The position numbers were made by a program, and so were the translations under genes. Shown here piece by piece: positions 11,151 to 21,480 of a DNA stretch of 64,000 bases; position 1 is the stretch's first letter; each line of letters starts with the position of its first letter. Source of the stretch: Adiantum capillus-veneris (taxonomy: Eukaryota; Streptophyta; Polypodiopsida; Polypodiales; Pteridaceae); assembly GCA_014529385.2 (NCBI GenBank), contig CM043962.1, positions 122,287,970-122,351,969 on the forward strand. The letters are read 5' to 3'. The notes under the pieces are model-generated. The model did not search any database, had not been told where the DNA came from, and saw only the letters and a program-made list of their open reading frames with translations.

Positions 11151-11205
11151 ATTATATGATGTTTAATTTCACGACCTGATAACTAATTTTTGGTCTCATG
11201 GCATT

Positions 11206-11265
11206 GTGTTTAGTCATGAATATCATATATACAAAGTGTTTAGTCATGAATACCACTTATACAAA
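11206..11265. repeat. 30-bp tandem duplication
   Basis: Two units, 11206-11235 and 11236-11265, each starting GTGTTTAGTCATGAATA and ending ATACAAA, with a few differences in the middle. Confidence 0.85.
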
Positions 11266-11678
11266 TTGTTGAACCTATCCCATATGTATATATAGTCATT
11301 ATTACTTTGCCGACGTCTCAAAATGCATTCCACCATGAACATTGACATCTTCGAGTTCTACTCAAAATGAGGCACTAAGCATTTTTCTACGATTGTATCA
11401 TCACAATATAACAACTCGGACAGTGAAGAACAGTGTTCGGGAAAATGTGTCTCAGCTTTTTCAAAAATGCCGATTGAGGGCAAGAGGAAAAGGAGAAATT
11501 CCACCCCAAAATAGAGAAAAATAGAGAGGAAGATAGAAAGATGGATAGAGGAGGGGATGTCAAAGTTTTAGTGTAATAGGAGCTCATATAACTAAATATA
11601 CTATTTTACCTTTGTCAAGATACACACAAAAATGATGAGAACATTGCATATTAAATTTTGGACTGTCAAATATTCCCT

Positions 11679-11680
<2 letters not shown>

Positions 11681-11737
<57 letters not shown>
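11681..11737. repeat. (TA)n microsatellite
   Basis: Uninterrupted TA dinucleotides for about 57 bases. Confidence 0.97.
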
Positions 11738-11740
<3 letters not shown>

Positions 11741-11889
11741 AGTGGATGGAATAACTATCAACATCAATTCTGTGTAGTTCTAGATCCCCAGCTTCAAAAA
11801 AAATAAATCATAACAACCCCATGGATATATAGATGTACGATGCAATACAAAATTAAGAATTAACAATAACATTATACATACCTCCATCG

Positions 11890-12488
11890 AAAAAGCACCT
11901 TTTGTTGAGGTAATTGAGGGAAGATCTAAAAGTCCCCTGCTACTTAAGGTACACGAGAAGATCTTCGCTGCAGATGAGTATAGCTGAGACCTACAAGAAT
12001 CTTTCCAAAAGAGTAAGGATGCTATCTCTATGTCACAGCAAAGGCAAAAGGCTGCTCCTGATTAAACAAAATGATTGGGTCTTACTTAAATTTCCCAAGG
12101 CTCGATTAAGGCACACAACGGGCAAGAATCCTACAGGACACCAAAAGTACTATGCTACATTAGCAAAAAGGTACTATGGTCCCTTTCAGATTCTTAGACT
12201 AGAATCAATGAGATTGCCTATCAACTCAAGTTACCCAGTCATTGGCATACACAATGCTTTCCATGTGAGCCTACTAAAGCCTTACAGAGGAGAGCCACCT
12301 CAAGAACCAACTATTGAAGACCACCGGAGATCAAGGACAAAGAAGAGGTGCTACAGCCCGAGTCCATTCTCCAACATGAAGACAAGGTATTGAGAGGTGG
12401 TAAGATTATCCAATGGTATTTTATTAGGTTTAAGAACTATTCTTTTGAAGATGCTAGATGGATGCAAGGCATACAATTAAAGGATAAC
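11890..12488 (+). pseudogene. A-like integrase C-terminus and chromodomain fragment
   Basis: Nucleotide-level homologue of about 4880-5505 in element A. It carries the Lys-rich integrase C-terminus (ARLRHTTGKNPTGHQKYYAT, GIHNAFHVSLLKPYRGEPP) and the first part of the chromodomain (EDKVLRGGKIIQWYFIRFKN). It starts abruptly near 11890 and is cut at 12488 where the LTR of element C begins, so it is older than C. Confidence 0.85.
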
Positions 12489-12490
12489 GT

Positions 12491-13655
12491 TGTTAGGAGT
12501 TTTTTTGGAAGAAGTGATTGCGCATATGTACATACACAGGCATGGTGCATCAAATAAATAATTGCCCATTTTCCAGAGCCAGGTGGTTACGTGGGGCCCA
12601 CATGTGTACAGGTAGGACAACATGTACATAGTGCATCGATTTTCACTATCACCAGTACCAGTGTGTTTTTTCTATAATAATGAGGACTTGGTAGCACGTA
12701 AAACTTCTCGAGGAAGCTATCCGCGGGCCGACGACATGAGGTAAGCAGGTGCGTCAGATGGCATCTAGTGGCGTCAGGAGGTCGAATGGGGTCAAGACTT
12801 GCACGTGGATAAGTACGGACACAATGTGGATAAGTACGGACACAACGTGGGTGTTTTCTTGTGATGATCATGCAGAAAGGTCATCATGAGGACTATATTT
12901 GGGGCCCACTTCATGTGATTGTGGGATGCATTATTGGAAAAAGCTGTGTGCAAGGTGTGCGGATGATGCAAAAAGGTGACAAAAAAGCACTGCGTGGCCA
13001 GTTTTTGGCCTGTTCGGGGTTCTTTTGAGGTCAACTAAAAGGCCAAAGGTGCCCAAGGGACAAAGTGAAGTGTGGACACTGACAAACCTGAGAAAAAGAC
13101 CAGAAAAACATGGAGAGAAGAGGAGGAACAATTGCAACTCAATTTTTGCTGTTTTTGGAGCCTGTTTTGGCCATAAACTGCTTATCCGAGGTTGGATTTG
13201 AGCGCTTTGATATTGTAGACTGGGGTTTTTGGCCGCTCCAGACGCAATGGTGCTATCCAATTTTCTAAATTCCTCACTTTTATCTGCTGTTTTGGCTCTG
13301 TAAGTTTCTCTTGTGAGCAAAGCCTCTGTTCAAATTTGTGATTGTATCTGGCATATTTCATCCATATTGTGTCAGCTATTTGCCCCCTTGGTGTTGGCCC
13401 AAGCTCAATTGTATCTAAACATCAGAAATTCTCCTCTTTTGAGCTGATTTTTTTGGGTGTGTGTGTGTGTGTGTCTCTCTGTGCGTTGAGTGGGCAAATG
13501 GATAGTCTCCTCCTCTCACTCCATCGATGTGTTCCCTGTCTCGACCAGGTGGGTTGTGTAAGCCAAGTGGTGCCCCATAGTGTGTGTGTGTATTATCCCA
13601 AGAGTGTGTGTCGGGTGATTATAGAGGTGTTGTGTGTGTTTCCATCCTGCTCACA
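12491..13655 (+). repeat. Putative 5' LTR of element C
   Basis: Bounded by TG at 12491 and CA at 13654-13655, six bases before the PBS-like motif. It is rich in GTGTGT near its end. No matching copy was found beyond 37.2 kb, so the assignment rests on the boundary with the chromodomain fragment and the position of the PBS. Confidence 0.5.
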
Positions 13656-13661
13656 TTCTTT

Positions 13662-13679
13662 TGGCGCCCCCACGGAGGA
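13662..13679 (+). promoter_or_regulatory. Element C PBS-like motif
   Basis: TGGCGCCCCCACGGAGGA, preceded by a run of T and an LTR end in CA. Nearly the same motif occurs at the same place in D and E (TGGTGCCCCCAC[T/G]GAGGA). I cannot assign the tRNA; the motif resembles PBSs reported for Tat/Ogre elements. Confidence 0.6.
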
Positions 13680-14358
13680 TCTTCTTTGAGTACCTTCGGA
13701 TTCGGGAGTACAGATTGTAGATTATAGGTTACAGGTACAGGTACATGTGATTCACATAGGTACAGGTATCTAGAGTAGAGTAATATACTCGTAAGTGGAA
13801 CTCACTTGTAGTTGCCGTGGGTATGTATCAATTGACGCCTGTTTGAGCGCATTGTCTTGTATTGTACGTTACTTGTGGATATTGCCATTGTGTGCCTTTG
13901 TGGAGCCATGCTTGGTTTTATTTGGTAGTCCCAGCCATTTCTGAGACTTGGTCTGGAAGATAGTCATCTTTGAGACTTGACTATACGAGATTTGCATAAG
14001 CTTTCATGAGAGGGTCGATAGCGTGAGGTTTTATTGAGCTGGGGGATTCTCAAATGTGAGATTCTTTCGGTGATACAGGTGGCTAAAGCACCCTTTTCGT
14101 GACCTTGCCATAGGCTATGTACTAGTGATTCCTACTTGATGCTCGAGTTTTATTGTTGGCAGGTTATGCATACATATACAGTCTATATTTTGGGTTCTTA
14201 CTGCTCTACTTCTGGGGAAACTTTGCCAAAATTTTTCCAAGTTGTGATGGCTGGTTTTTTGGTCTTTTGAGCTATTTATGTTGTTATGCTGTTGAAATTC
14301 TGGCAAAATCAGAGCATAAATTAGGTGTGCCTTCTTGGGAGCTGCATGGTTGGCTTTA
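13680..14358 (+). other. Element C leader with a possible upstream ORF
   Basis: A 205-nt frame (14153-14359) codes a hydrophobic, Phe/Tyr/Leu-rich segment. Its TAA overlaps the ATG of the micro-ORF by one base (TAATG at 14357-14361), the arrangement used for termination-reinitiation in some RNAs. The peptide resembles nothing I know and may be chance; the rest of the leader is non-coding. Confidence 0.4.
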
Positions 14359-14577
14359 ATGGATGATCAAAACGGACCTCAATTCACTACTTTTCATTTT
14401 GCACAAAGAATCCATATAAATGTTAATGTGTCCAGGAATATTTTTTTCCAGCAGCACATAGTCTTTATGTTTGGGCCAAGAAGATTAAGAGAAATACTAG
14501 AATCCCCTTTGCCTGTTGTAATTCCGATAATTAAATATGAAAACTCATTTGATGTGCATCTGTTTGTCCTTATCTAA
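14359..14577 (+). CDS. Element C type II pre-gag micro-protein (72 aa)
   Basis: Intact 72-aa ORF between PBS and gag. It aligns end to end with the D, E and F type II proteins: TFHFAQRIHINVNVSRNIFF, then FGPRRLREILESPLPVV and a final SFDVHLFVLI. By eye it is about half identical to the D copy over 61 residues. It has no Cys motif, signal peptide or transmembrane helix; alternating hydrophobic residues suggest a small beta-rich fold. The ATG at 14359 is chosen because the similarity starts just after it, although the frame is open from 14335. Function unknown. Gag starts 102 nt downstream. Confidence 0.7.
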   Translation: MDDQNGPQFTTFHFAQRIHINVNVSRNIFFQQHIVFMFGPRRLREILESPLPVVIPIIKYENSFDVHLFVLI

Positions 14578-14679
14578 AGTTGAGCTCCATTGAAATTTTT
14601 GGAGACTGGGTCAGTAAAAAGTTTGGGTTCTTGCACGTGTGTTAGAAGGGGTTCTCAACGCATTAAAACTTGAATAGCC

Positions 14680-15400
14680 ATGGCTTTCTCTTATCCGGAG
14701 TTTCATGAAAGAAGTGATGAAGATGTGAAAGAATTTTTGGAAAAGATGGAGGTTGCTTGCATTAGCAATCAGATTCATGATCCTGCACAGATGTTACGTC
14801 TTCTCCAAATCTGTTTGAAGAATGATGCACGATTTTGGTCCAAAGCATTTGAAGAGGAGTTGCATGCGGTGGATCCACATTTGAGATTAAGTTGGGAAAA
14901 TCTACAACATGGATTGGAAGTGGAGTTTGTGAAGACAGAAGATCCTAACAAAGTGTGGCAAGAAGTACAAGGTTTGGTGCAAAGGGAAGGTGAGCCAGTA
15001 GATGTATGCATATGTAAGTTTTCAATGGCATGGGAGCGGATGTGCAAGGCCTTAGCACCACAGGTACCCCCACTTGACATGAAGGACAGGTTCTTGGCTG
15101 GTCTTTGGGAGAATATACGTTGGAGACTGGAGCTAAAGAAGCCTAGGACATATGAAGATGCACTAGAGGTAGCAAGGAACAAAGTGTGGAAACTAAGAAT
15201 GAGTCAGCTAGGAGTAAAGTCTTTGCCCAGGAGGTCTGAATTTCAACCTATGGATTCTCTGCAAGGTCGCATGCAAGGGGTTTCTGTTATTCCTAAGGTT
15301 ATGCCAGTAGTGGTCACTACAACAGTGCAAGATGATGGGCTAAGGCAAGACATGAGGAAACTGGTAGATTAAATGAAGAATCTTAGCCTAAACATGCTAG
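14680..15400 (+). pseudogene. gag: Element C gag, first part (interrupted by D)
   Basis: ATG at 14680, open for 230 codons. Capsid-like retrotransposon Gag: FSYPEFHERSDEDVKEFLEK at the start, FEEELHAVDPHLRLSWENLQ in the middle, and MKDRFLAGLW, a common motif in plant Ty3 Gag. TAA at 15370-15372 is a likely CAA-to-TAA transition, since the frame continues after it. The sequence is broken at 15400 by the D array and resumes in the same frame at 36026. Confidence 0.85.
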
Positions 15401-15452
15401 TGCGGCGGTCCGGGGTGGGCAACAAGAAGAGCAACCTCTAGACACCCTTCAA
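15401..15452 (-). repeat. Terminal ~50 bp of a D 3' LTR
   Basis: Matches 16287-16338 with about four differences, then jumps into gag sequence at a shared TTCAA (about 15448-15452). This is the outer end of the array, next to the target duplication. Confidence 0.85.
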
Positions 15453-15671
15453 AACTTCCGTGTAATTCCCTTTAACTTCCTCAGGCAAAGAGTCAAACCA
15501 AGTGCTAGCATCTTTCCTAAGGACCACCTCAAACATTTCTACACGTTCTTGATTAGTTACTATCCTCTTGATACGGCAAGACATCTTGAAATTTGCTAGA
15601 AATAATTCTGCATCCTCTCCAGGCTCTCCAAAGAAAAGAGGATATCCAGACATTTGACGTTGGCTCTCCAT
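15451..15671 (-). pseudogene. gag: Element D gag N-terminal fragment
   Basis: Codes about the first 73 residues of the D Gag seen complete at 31895-32749, starting MESQRQMSGYPLFFGEPGED. It is then cut at the TTCAA junction with the LTR tip. The rest of gag, all of pol and most of the LTR are missing in this unit. Confidence 0.85.
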
Positions 15672-15756
15672 TGAATTGATTTCAAAGTGACGTGTTTTTT
15701 GTTTTTTCTTTCTTTAAAAGATTTACACAATAATATTTTCTAAATTGCGATCTATT

Positions 15757-15975
15757 CTACAACAAAATAAAAATATTCACATCAAATGACCTATGATAAT
15801 CAATAAGAGGTAGAATGACAGGGTTTGGTGACGCGAGAATTTCTCCTACTCTTTGGGCACCAAACATGAATACCATACGTTGTTGAAAATGGATTTTTCT
15901 ACTAATTGCAATGTTTACTCTAATGTGTGGAGTGAAATGAAAGGGAAAAACTTGTATTCCTGGGCCATTATCCAT
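15757..15975 (-). CDS. Element D type II pre-gag micro-protein (72 aa), unit 1
   Basis: Intact 72-aa ORF from ATG at 15975. Key parts: FPFHFTPHIRVNIAISRKIH, FGAQRVGEILASPNPVILPL and SFDVNIFILL. About 70% identical by eye to the E protein over 63 residues. It lies 21 nt after the type I ORF and 85 nt before gag. No known family; conservation across different elements argues for a real product. Confidence 0.75.
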   Translation of the reverse strand: MDNGPGIQVFPFHFTPHIRVNIAISRKIHFQQRMVFMFGAQRVGEILASPNPVILPLIDYHRSFDVNIFILL

Positions 15976-15996
15976 GGTCTATGCATGACCTAATTC

Positions 15997-16209
15997 TTAA
16001 AACAAAACAAAAATATAGACGTCCAAACTAAGGTCGTACCTAATGAGAGGCAAAATAAAAGGCTTTACTGATGCGTTTATCTCTACCAACCTAAGAGGAC
16101 CTAAAATTCTACGAATTACTCGCTGAAATTGCAACTTAGTACTAACAATTATGTGTACCTTTTGCCTTGCAATGGGAATGAAGGGATCATAAAAATTCTC
16201 GTGATTCAT
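15997..16209 (-). CDS. Element D type I pre-gag micro-protein (70 aa), unit 1
   Basis: Intact 70-aa ORF from ATG at 16209, starting MNHENFYDPFIPIARQKVHI. It continues with STKLQFQRVIRRILGPLRL and ends SLDVYIFVLF. It shares the pattern FxR ... G-x2-R ... E ... A-S ... ILPLI-x-Y ... S-x-DV-x-IF-x-L with type II, so the two are probably an ancient tandem duplication. First ORF after the PBS, 55 nt downstream of it. Function unknown. Confidence 0.72.
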   Translation of the reverse strand: MNHENFYDPFIPIARQKVHIIVSTKLQFQRVIRRILGPLRLVEINASVKPFILPLIRYDLSLDVYIFVLF

Positions 16210-16264
16210 GCAAGCTACTTGATTATGCTAAAGGTTGAGCCTCCACAAAACATACACAAGCCTG

Positions 16265-16282
16265 TCCTCAGTGGGGGCACCA
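16265..16282 (-). promoter_or_regulatory. Element D PBS-like motif, unit 1
   Basis: Minus-strand TGGTGCCCCCACTGAGGA, a few T after the LTR end CCTCA. Same motif and position as in C and E. Confidence 0.65.
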
Positions 16283-16545
16283 AAATTGAGGCGGTCCGGG
16301 GCAGGCAACAAGAAGAGAAACCTCTAGACACCCTTCAAGGCTCCCGTGATGCCCAATGGGGCTGGGGCACAACACAACACAAACCAAAACAACAAACCCA
16401 CAGCCAAATCCCAACTACACAAGGGGCACCACGTAGTTTAAGAGCGAACTAGGACGCAAAAGAGGAGAATCGCTAGAGCAAACCACAAACAAGCAAGAAA
16501 TTTACACTAACCCTAACACCAATGGAACACTCTCACACACTAAAA

Positions 16546-16548
<3 letters not shown>

Positions 16549-16620
<72 letters not shown>
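16549..16620. repeat. (GA)n microsatellite in D LTR 1
   Basis: Pure GA dinucleotides. The same tract in LTR 2 (about 25077-25151) and LTR 3 (about 33626-33702) differs in length, as expected for a microsatellite. Confidence 0.97.
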
Positions 16621-16623
<3 letters not shown>

Positions 16624-17120
16624 TGTACAACTTAGCTTCAACTTTATATTTTGCACAAAAAGGAACTTAGAGCTTGCGGAATCAAGTGACAAGATTTGGT
16701 TATAGCATCACTAGCACATTGTCTTAGGGTTATGGGAGCCCTCTCACCATCCACCCTCTTACAATGGTAGCCAAACAATAGCCCATGAATCACAAGTAAC
16801 AAAACAACAACCTTCAATGAAACAAGTCACCTTATGAAGCTGAATGAGTTTGCCAAGCCAAATTGGAGGAGACGCGTGAGCCTTTGGACATGAATTGCAC
16901 CCAAAACTACCAATTCATTGATGTTGGGCTAGATACAACAATGGTAGGAAGAATATCTTCTACTCGCACTCACTCAAACTAGCTCAAGCTTTTCTATGCA
17001 CCAAAGTGATGGTGTATAGAAAGCTTACTCTCTCTTTACAACCAAGATAGAACTGGCGTGTGCTACGCTCAATCTAGTGTGCAATGGTATAGTGATGTCT
17101 TTTACAAGGAGAAATGGGTT

Positions 17121-17130
17121 CTATTTATAG
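17121..17130 (-). promoter_or_regulatory. TATA box of D LTR 1
   Basis: Minus-strand CTATAAATAG matches the plant TATA consensus. Transcription would start about 30 bp lower, giving R-U5 of about 0.8 kb. Repeated at 25648-25657 and 34203-34212. Confidence 0.65.
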
Positions 17131-18951
17131 GTTTTAGAAGCCTTGATTAGGATTAAGCCTAATCAATTTTATTAGGAAAGATCAAGGATTATGAATTTCA
17201 AATGAGAATGGGGTCTCTCTTATCTCTTGAGTCACATGGATGTGGGCTCAAGTAAGAGAATTATTGATGTGGTGAAAGGAGAGAAGCTTCCATGGGAGTG
17301 AGTGAATTTGGTTTACTTGTGCGGTTGCCTACTCCATATGTTGATAGTGTGGGTGCATTTTTACAAGAGAAGTTAGTTGTTAGTGGTAATAATCACTAGA
17401 ATTGTTAGTGATACATTTACAATGGGTAGGATGAGTTGATTTGATGAAGGAAGAGGGGTGAATTAAAAGAGAATCATTGAGATGGTGAAGCTTTGAAGAA
17501 GCTTGAACTCACCCTTGTGTAGATTGTGGAAAAAATGATCGCTGGTCTTCTTCTTCTTCTTCGCTTCTTTACGCCGCCGCCACGGTTGACCACCACGATG
17601 AAAAGAGGATTTGTTGATGAAAAATCCTCAATTTGCAGAAGTTATCATGGTTAAGATGCTGAATTTTAGATATTTTTAGGAGAGGTAAATGAAATTGTAA
17701 CATAGAAGCAATAGAGAGAGACATGGAGAGGGTGTATGTAGGTAGAGGTTCATAAAAGAACTATAGGGATGAGAGAGAAGGTTAATGGTGAAGAGGGTGG
17801 GAGAAGCCATGGAAATTGCAGGTTTGAGTGAGGGAAGGAGAGGGAGGGATGTGTAAGAGTGAGTAGGCGTGTGGAAGGGTGAGAGAAGACTAAGGGCTAC
17901 TTGTGAGAAAAGTGGGCAGACTGGGGTCCACTCAAAAAATCATAGCTCACCGTTGGTAGCTCCAAAAATCATGAAAACATTTGAGGTGATTATTCAGAGC
18001 GTGGGCTACATTTTCTCTTTTGACCACCGCTCCAAATTCGAAGTGGAATAGGTGCAAAATTCTCACCAAAAAGCCTGTTTTTTATGCTGCAAAATCTTTT
18101 AGTGGCCCCTCCTTTGAATTTGTACAATGCATCCAAGAGTGAGCCCCTCCTTTGTCATATTATAATACAAAGCATCCAAGTTGCCCTCGACCCATGCATG
18201 GAGGAGGATTATTGGTGAATAAAGAAATATATACATGGTGGGACTAGTGTATGGACTATTCATGACTTTAGCTCAATGAGCACATGGTGTTAGAATAATG
18301 AGTAAAAATAATAATAAAAATATGGAGAGTTATGGATATGGAAAGATATTGGAATCATATGATATGGTCCCCCACCTTGAATTATTTTGGTTGAAAGAGG
18401 AAAAGGTATGCAAGTAAATAATATAAACACGTAACCAATGATAGAAATCAATTTTTTGTTTTCACGAGGGTGAGGGTGAAAATGTGGGAGTGATTTGTAT
18501 AAAGGAAAAAGATGAGGTTAGAGTATGTACATATGGCAAAAAATATAATTATGGTGTAAGAGGATGAAAGAAGGTGTACATAGGTTTAATAAAACACACA
18601 CCTAAGTAGAACTATTTAAATAAAATACCAAAATAATTATAAAAAATCCCTATATTTAGGCCATATATACAATGAAATATTTACACACAAAGAGGCCATA
18701 ATATACTTTTATTTTTTTATTTTTTTTTATTTTTTATTTTTTTTGGCTCAACTAGCCCAGTGACTAGCTAGCTGAGGGTTTTTAAGAAGATATGAGAAAA
18801 GCCCCCTAACTCACACACGCCTATGTACAGTGAAATGGTAGGGATAGCCATAGCGTTTGGGTCAATTTGGTAGGGTGGAGTAACTTACTATGGCAATTAT
18901 GGAGAGCCGAAAAACGGCTATCATTAGCCCTCCCCCAGGATGATGGTATAA

Positions 18952-20460
18952 TCATGTACCATCATAGAGCATCTTTTCCAAAGAGAGTGCTTCAGAGTCC
19001 TTCACGAGATCTTCATTGTTTGGCCCCTCAGAATTTTGGATGGAGTTACACTCATGCTTCATGTAACAATACTTACATGAGATAGCGGCCTTTGGACAGA
19101 TCTTTGGTAGATCCTTTGGTAGAAGGCGACTCAAATAGGGCTTTAAGCGATACTCGTTTACCTTCCTGGAGTGCTCCTTACCATTCAAGTCCATAAGCTG
19201 ATAGTAACTAGAATTGAAAGCCTTCTTGACTATGTATGGCCCTTGCCATCTAGTTTCAAACTTGGCATCAAAACGATTGTCAAGTCGATTGTCATACCTT
19301 AGCACAAGCTCTCCTTCCTTGATGCCTTTGTCCTTCACTTTTTTGTCGTGCGTTTCTTTCGCTTGTGTGGCTTTCCTCTTGTAGCACTCGTAAGCTGCTT
19401 CTCTTTTCCACTCAAGCTCCACTAATGTAAGAAGTCGATCCATCCATACCTCTTGATCATCTTGTGCACCTTTGCCATGAAGTCGCATTGTTGGAATGTT
19501 GAGCTCGATAGGCTGCAAAGCCTCTTGACTTTAGACCAAGTGAAATGGTGTGAACTCCGTGGCTTCCCTATATGTTGGTTCGATATTCCCACAAGGCACC
19601 ATCCAAAGAAGTCATCCCATAATTTTTGTCTTGTTTTGCACCATCTTTCTAATGATTCCTACAATGACACCATTACCTTCTCCACCAAACCATTTGCCTG
19701 TGGGTAGTATGGTGTGCTATGACGATGTAGAATGTGAAGCTCTTCACAAACATCTGTGAGCAAGCCCTTCCTAAACCTTGGACCATTATCAGAAACAATC
19801 TCCAAAGGTGTGCCAAATCTGCAACAAAGGTGATTGTACACAAACTTGCTAACTGTCCTCTCATTCACTCTTGCCACACTTTGAGCTTCCACCCACCTAG
19901 TCATATAGTCTACAGCCACTAGAATGTAGAGTTTTACCATTTTTTGTCCTAGCAGAGGACCCATAGCATCAATGCCCCCTTTTTCAAAAGGTCCATTTGC
20001 AAGCACTATTTGCCTCGGGCCATGCACCAACCTTCTATTTCCATTTATCTGACAATTGTGACAGCTTTTACTACTATTGAAAACATCCACATGCAAGCTT
20101 GGCCAAACATACCCCGCAAGAAAAATCTTCTTCACAGTTGATTTTCTTGGGCAAAATGACCACCACATGCCTCTTCATGCAAACCTTTTAGAATGGCTGA
20201 ATTTCCTCGATAGTTGGTACTCTTCTGCACACTTGATCCTTCCTCTTTGATAGAGGGAGCCTTCTAGGAAGAGATAGAAACTTGCCTTCTTCATGAGTCT
20301 CCTCTTCTGAGCCTTCGTGAAGTCTTGTGAAACTCACCCTCCAAAATGTAGCCAATAATGGGAGCCAATGACTCCAATCCCTGGTATCTCGGTTGCTTGA
20401 CAGCTGCTGCCACCATGATGACCTGCACTTCTCTCTCAACACATGTAACTGCTTGTTTGC
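18952..20460 (-). pseudogene. pol: Element D integrase, unit 2
   Basis: Minus-strand pieces 19659-20168 and 18952-19518 cover most of the integrase. The catalytic core has YILVAVDYMTRWVEAQSVAR, EIVSDNGPRFRKG (the second Asp) and STPYYPQANGLVEK (the Glu). The C-terminal part has VLRYDNRLDNRFDAKFETRW and GPYIVKKAF. The zinc module HEEACGGHFA is near 20160-20190. Frameshifts are single-base indels relative to unit 3 and may be consensus errors. Confidence 0.85.
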
Positions 20461-20860
20461 AAGTAAATCGCATCTTCATTTTGTTTCTTCAGAATATGAT
20501 ATAGTTGCACTTCTTCAAATTTTAAACATCCTAACGCATGGCATGAACTTTTGTCCTTAAGCTTTCATCTTGCATGCCCAAATGCCTAAAATCTTTTAAC
20601 AATGAGAATGCATCTCCCTTTACCATGAGACTTTTATCCCTTGGCCAATGCACATCTTCAAACCATGAAGTAGTGTGTCGTATTCTGCTTCATTGTTGCT
20701 AGTTGAACCTGGTTTATTGACCTTCTCTTTCATGACCACCTCTCCACTTGGGTTGAGCAACACTAGCCCTCCCTATGCTTCCCTGTGGCTCGTCGAAAAG
20801 CTCCATCAAAGAACAAGGTAAAAGCATTGGGAATACTTTTTGGTGGTGCAATGGTAGGTC
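20461..20860 (-). pseudogene. Element D second (archaeal-type) RNase H, unit 2
   Basis: Homologous to 28975-29340. Pieces of NEAEY and NEDADLLA-like motifs are visible in shifted frames around 20690 and 20460. The second RNase H after the Ty3 RNase H is a feature of Tat/Ogre elements. Confidence 0.65.
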
Positions 20861-21480
20861 TTTACTTGAGGCACCTTAATTTCCTTATCATGTACCCTAT
20901 AAGTGAGAATCCCTGCCAATTGTGCACGCACACTATCTTCTACCTTGAAAGAGTATTGGAACTCTTGCAACTCCATAATCCACTTGAGATCCTAGTACTA
21001 AGATTTATTTGAGATGACACCCAAGGGAACAAATTTTCTGCAGTGAGAATTACAAAAGGTTTTGGTAGCAGGCAGGATCTAAACTTTCTCACCGCAAACA
21101 TGAGAGAAAGCATCATGTTTTCTGCTTCTGTGTAGTCTCTCTCCAAAGCATTCATGACCCTACAAGCAAAGTAGATGGGTCGCATCCTTGTACTGTGGGG
21201 ATCTTGTTGTAGCAACACAGACACCAATTGTTTCCCTCCAACACTAGAGCTAACAAAGAATGTGTACTCCCAACAAGGAGGCATGAGTGTTGGTAGCTCT
21301 GACAAAATGACTTAATGTTACAAAAATACTCTTCAAGCTCATCAAACCATGCAAATTCTACTTGTTGTGTCAACTTTTGCAAAGGATGAAGCAACTCCGA
21401 GGCTAAGTGAATGAAGCGTGACATTATACTTCACCTTCTGAATGAAAGAGATGACCTCCTTAAGACTCTTCGGTGATTAG
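20861..21480 (-). pseudogene. pol: Element D Ty3 RNase H, unit 2
   Basis: Minus-strand frames 21152-21424 and 20940-21305 code PIYFACRVMNALERDYTEAE, FAVRKFRSCLLPKPFVILTA and LSTRIS. These are the RNase H helices around the catalytic Glu (ERDYTEAE). Indels break the frame in several places relative to unit 3. Confidence 0.8.

Larger units (their letters stand above)
8455..11170 (-). mobile_element. Element K: degenerate Ty3/gypsy pol remnant
   Basis: Read on the minus strand from 11170 downwards it contains an integrase zinc-binding module, a second such module, the integrase core and C-terminus, and then a retropepsin-like domain with a unique tail. LTRs, gag, RT and RNase H are not visible. 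Numerous stops show it is dead. The protease after the integrase is the reverse of the usual Ty3 order. Confidence 0.7.
11171..11889. other. AT-rich stretch with short tandem repeats, no gene
   Basis: Holds a 30-bp tandem pair at 11206-11265 (unit begins GTGTTTAGTCATGAA) and a (TA)n tract at 11681-11737. Open frames at 11342-11587 overlap on both strands and carry no recognisable domain. Confidence 0.6.
12491..15400 (+). mobile_element. Element C, 5' part (Ty3/gypsy, Tat-like)
   Basis: Contains a putative 5' LTR starting TGTTAGGAG, a PBS-like motif, one type II micro-ORF and gag. Its gag frame stops at the D insertion at 15400 and resumes at 36026 on the other side. The clean junction with the truncated chromodomain fragment at 12488 supports the 5' boundary. 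Confidence 0.75.
16287..18923 (-). repeat. Element D LTR 1
   Basis: 2637 bp, minus-strand start TGATAGCCG and end CGCCTCA. Preceded on the minus strand by the polypurine tract GGGGGAGGGC (about 18928-18937). Contains a TATA box at 17121-17130 and a (GA)n tract at 16549-16620. It matches LTR 3 closely up to about 18045; beyond that many single-base indels appear. Confidence 0.92.

Noticed and set aside
14115-15182. Minus-strand ORFs within element C leader and gag
   Set aside because: Antisense shadows of the plus-strand gag and leader; no domains.
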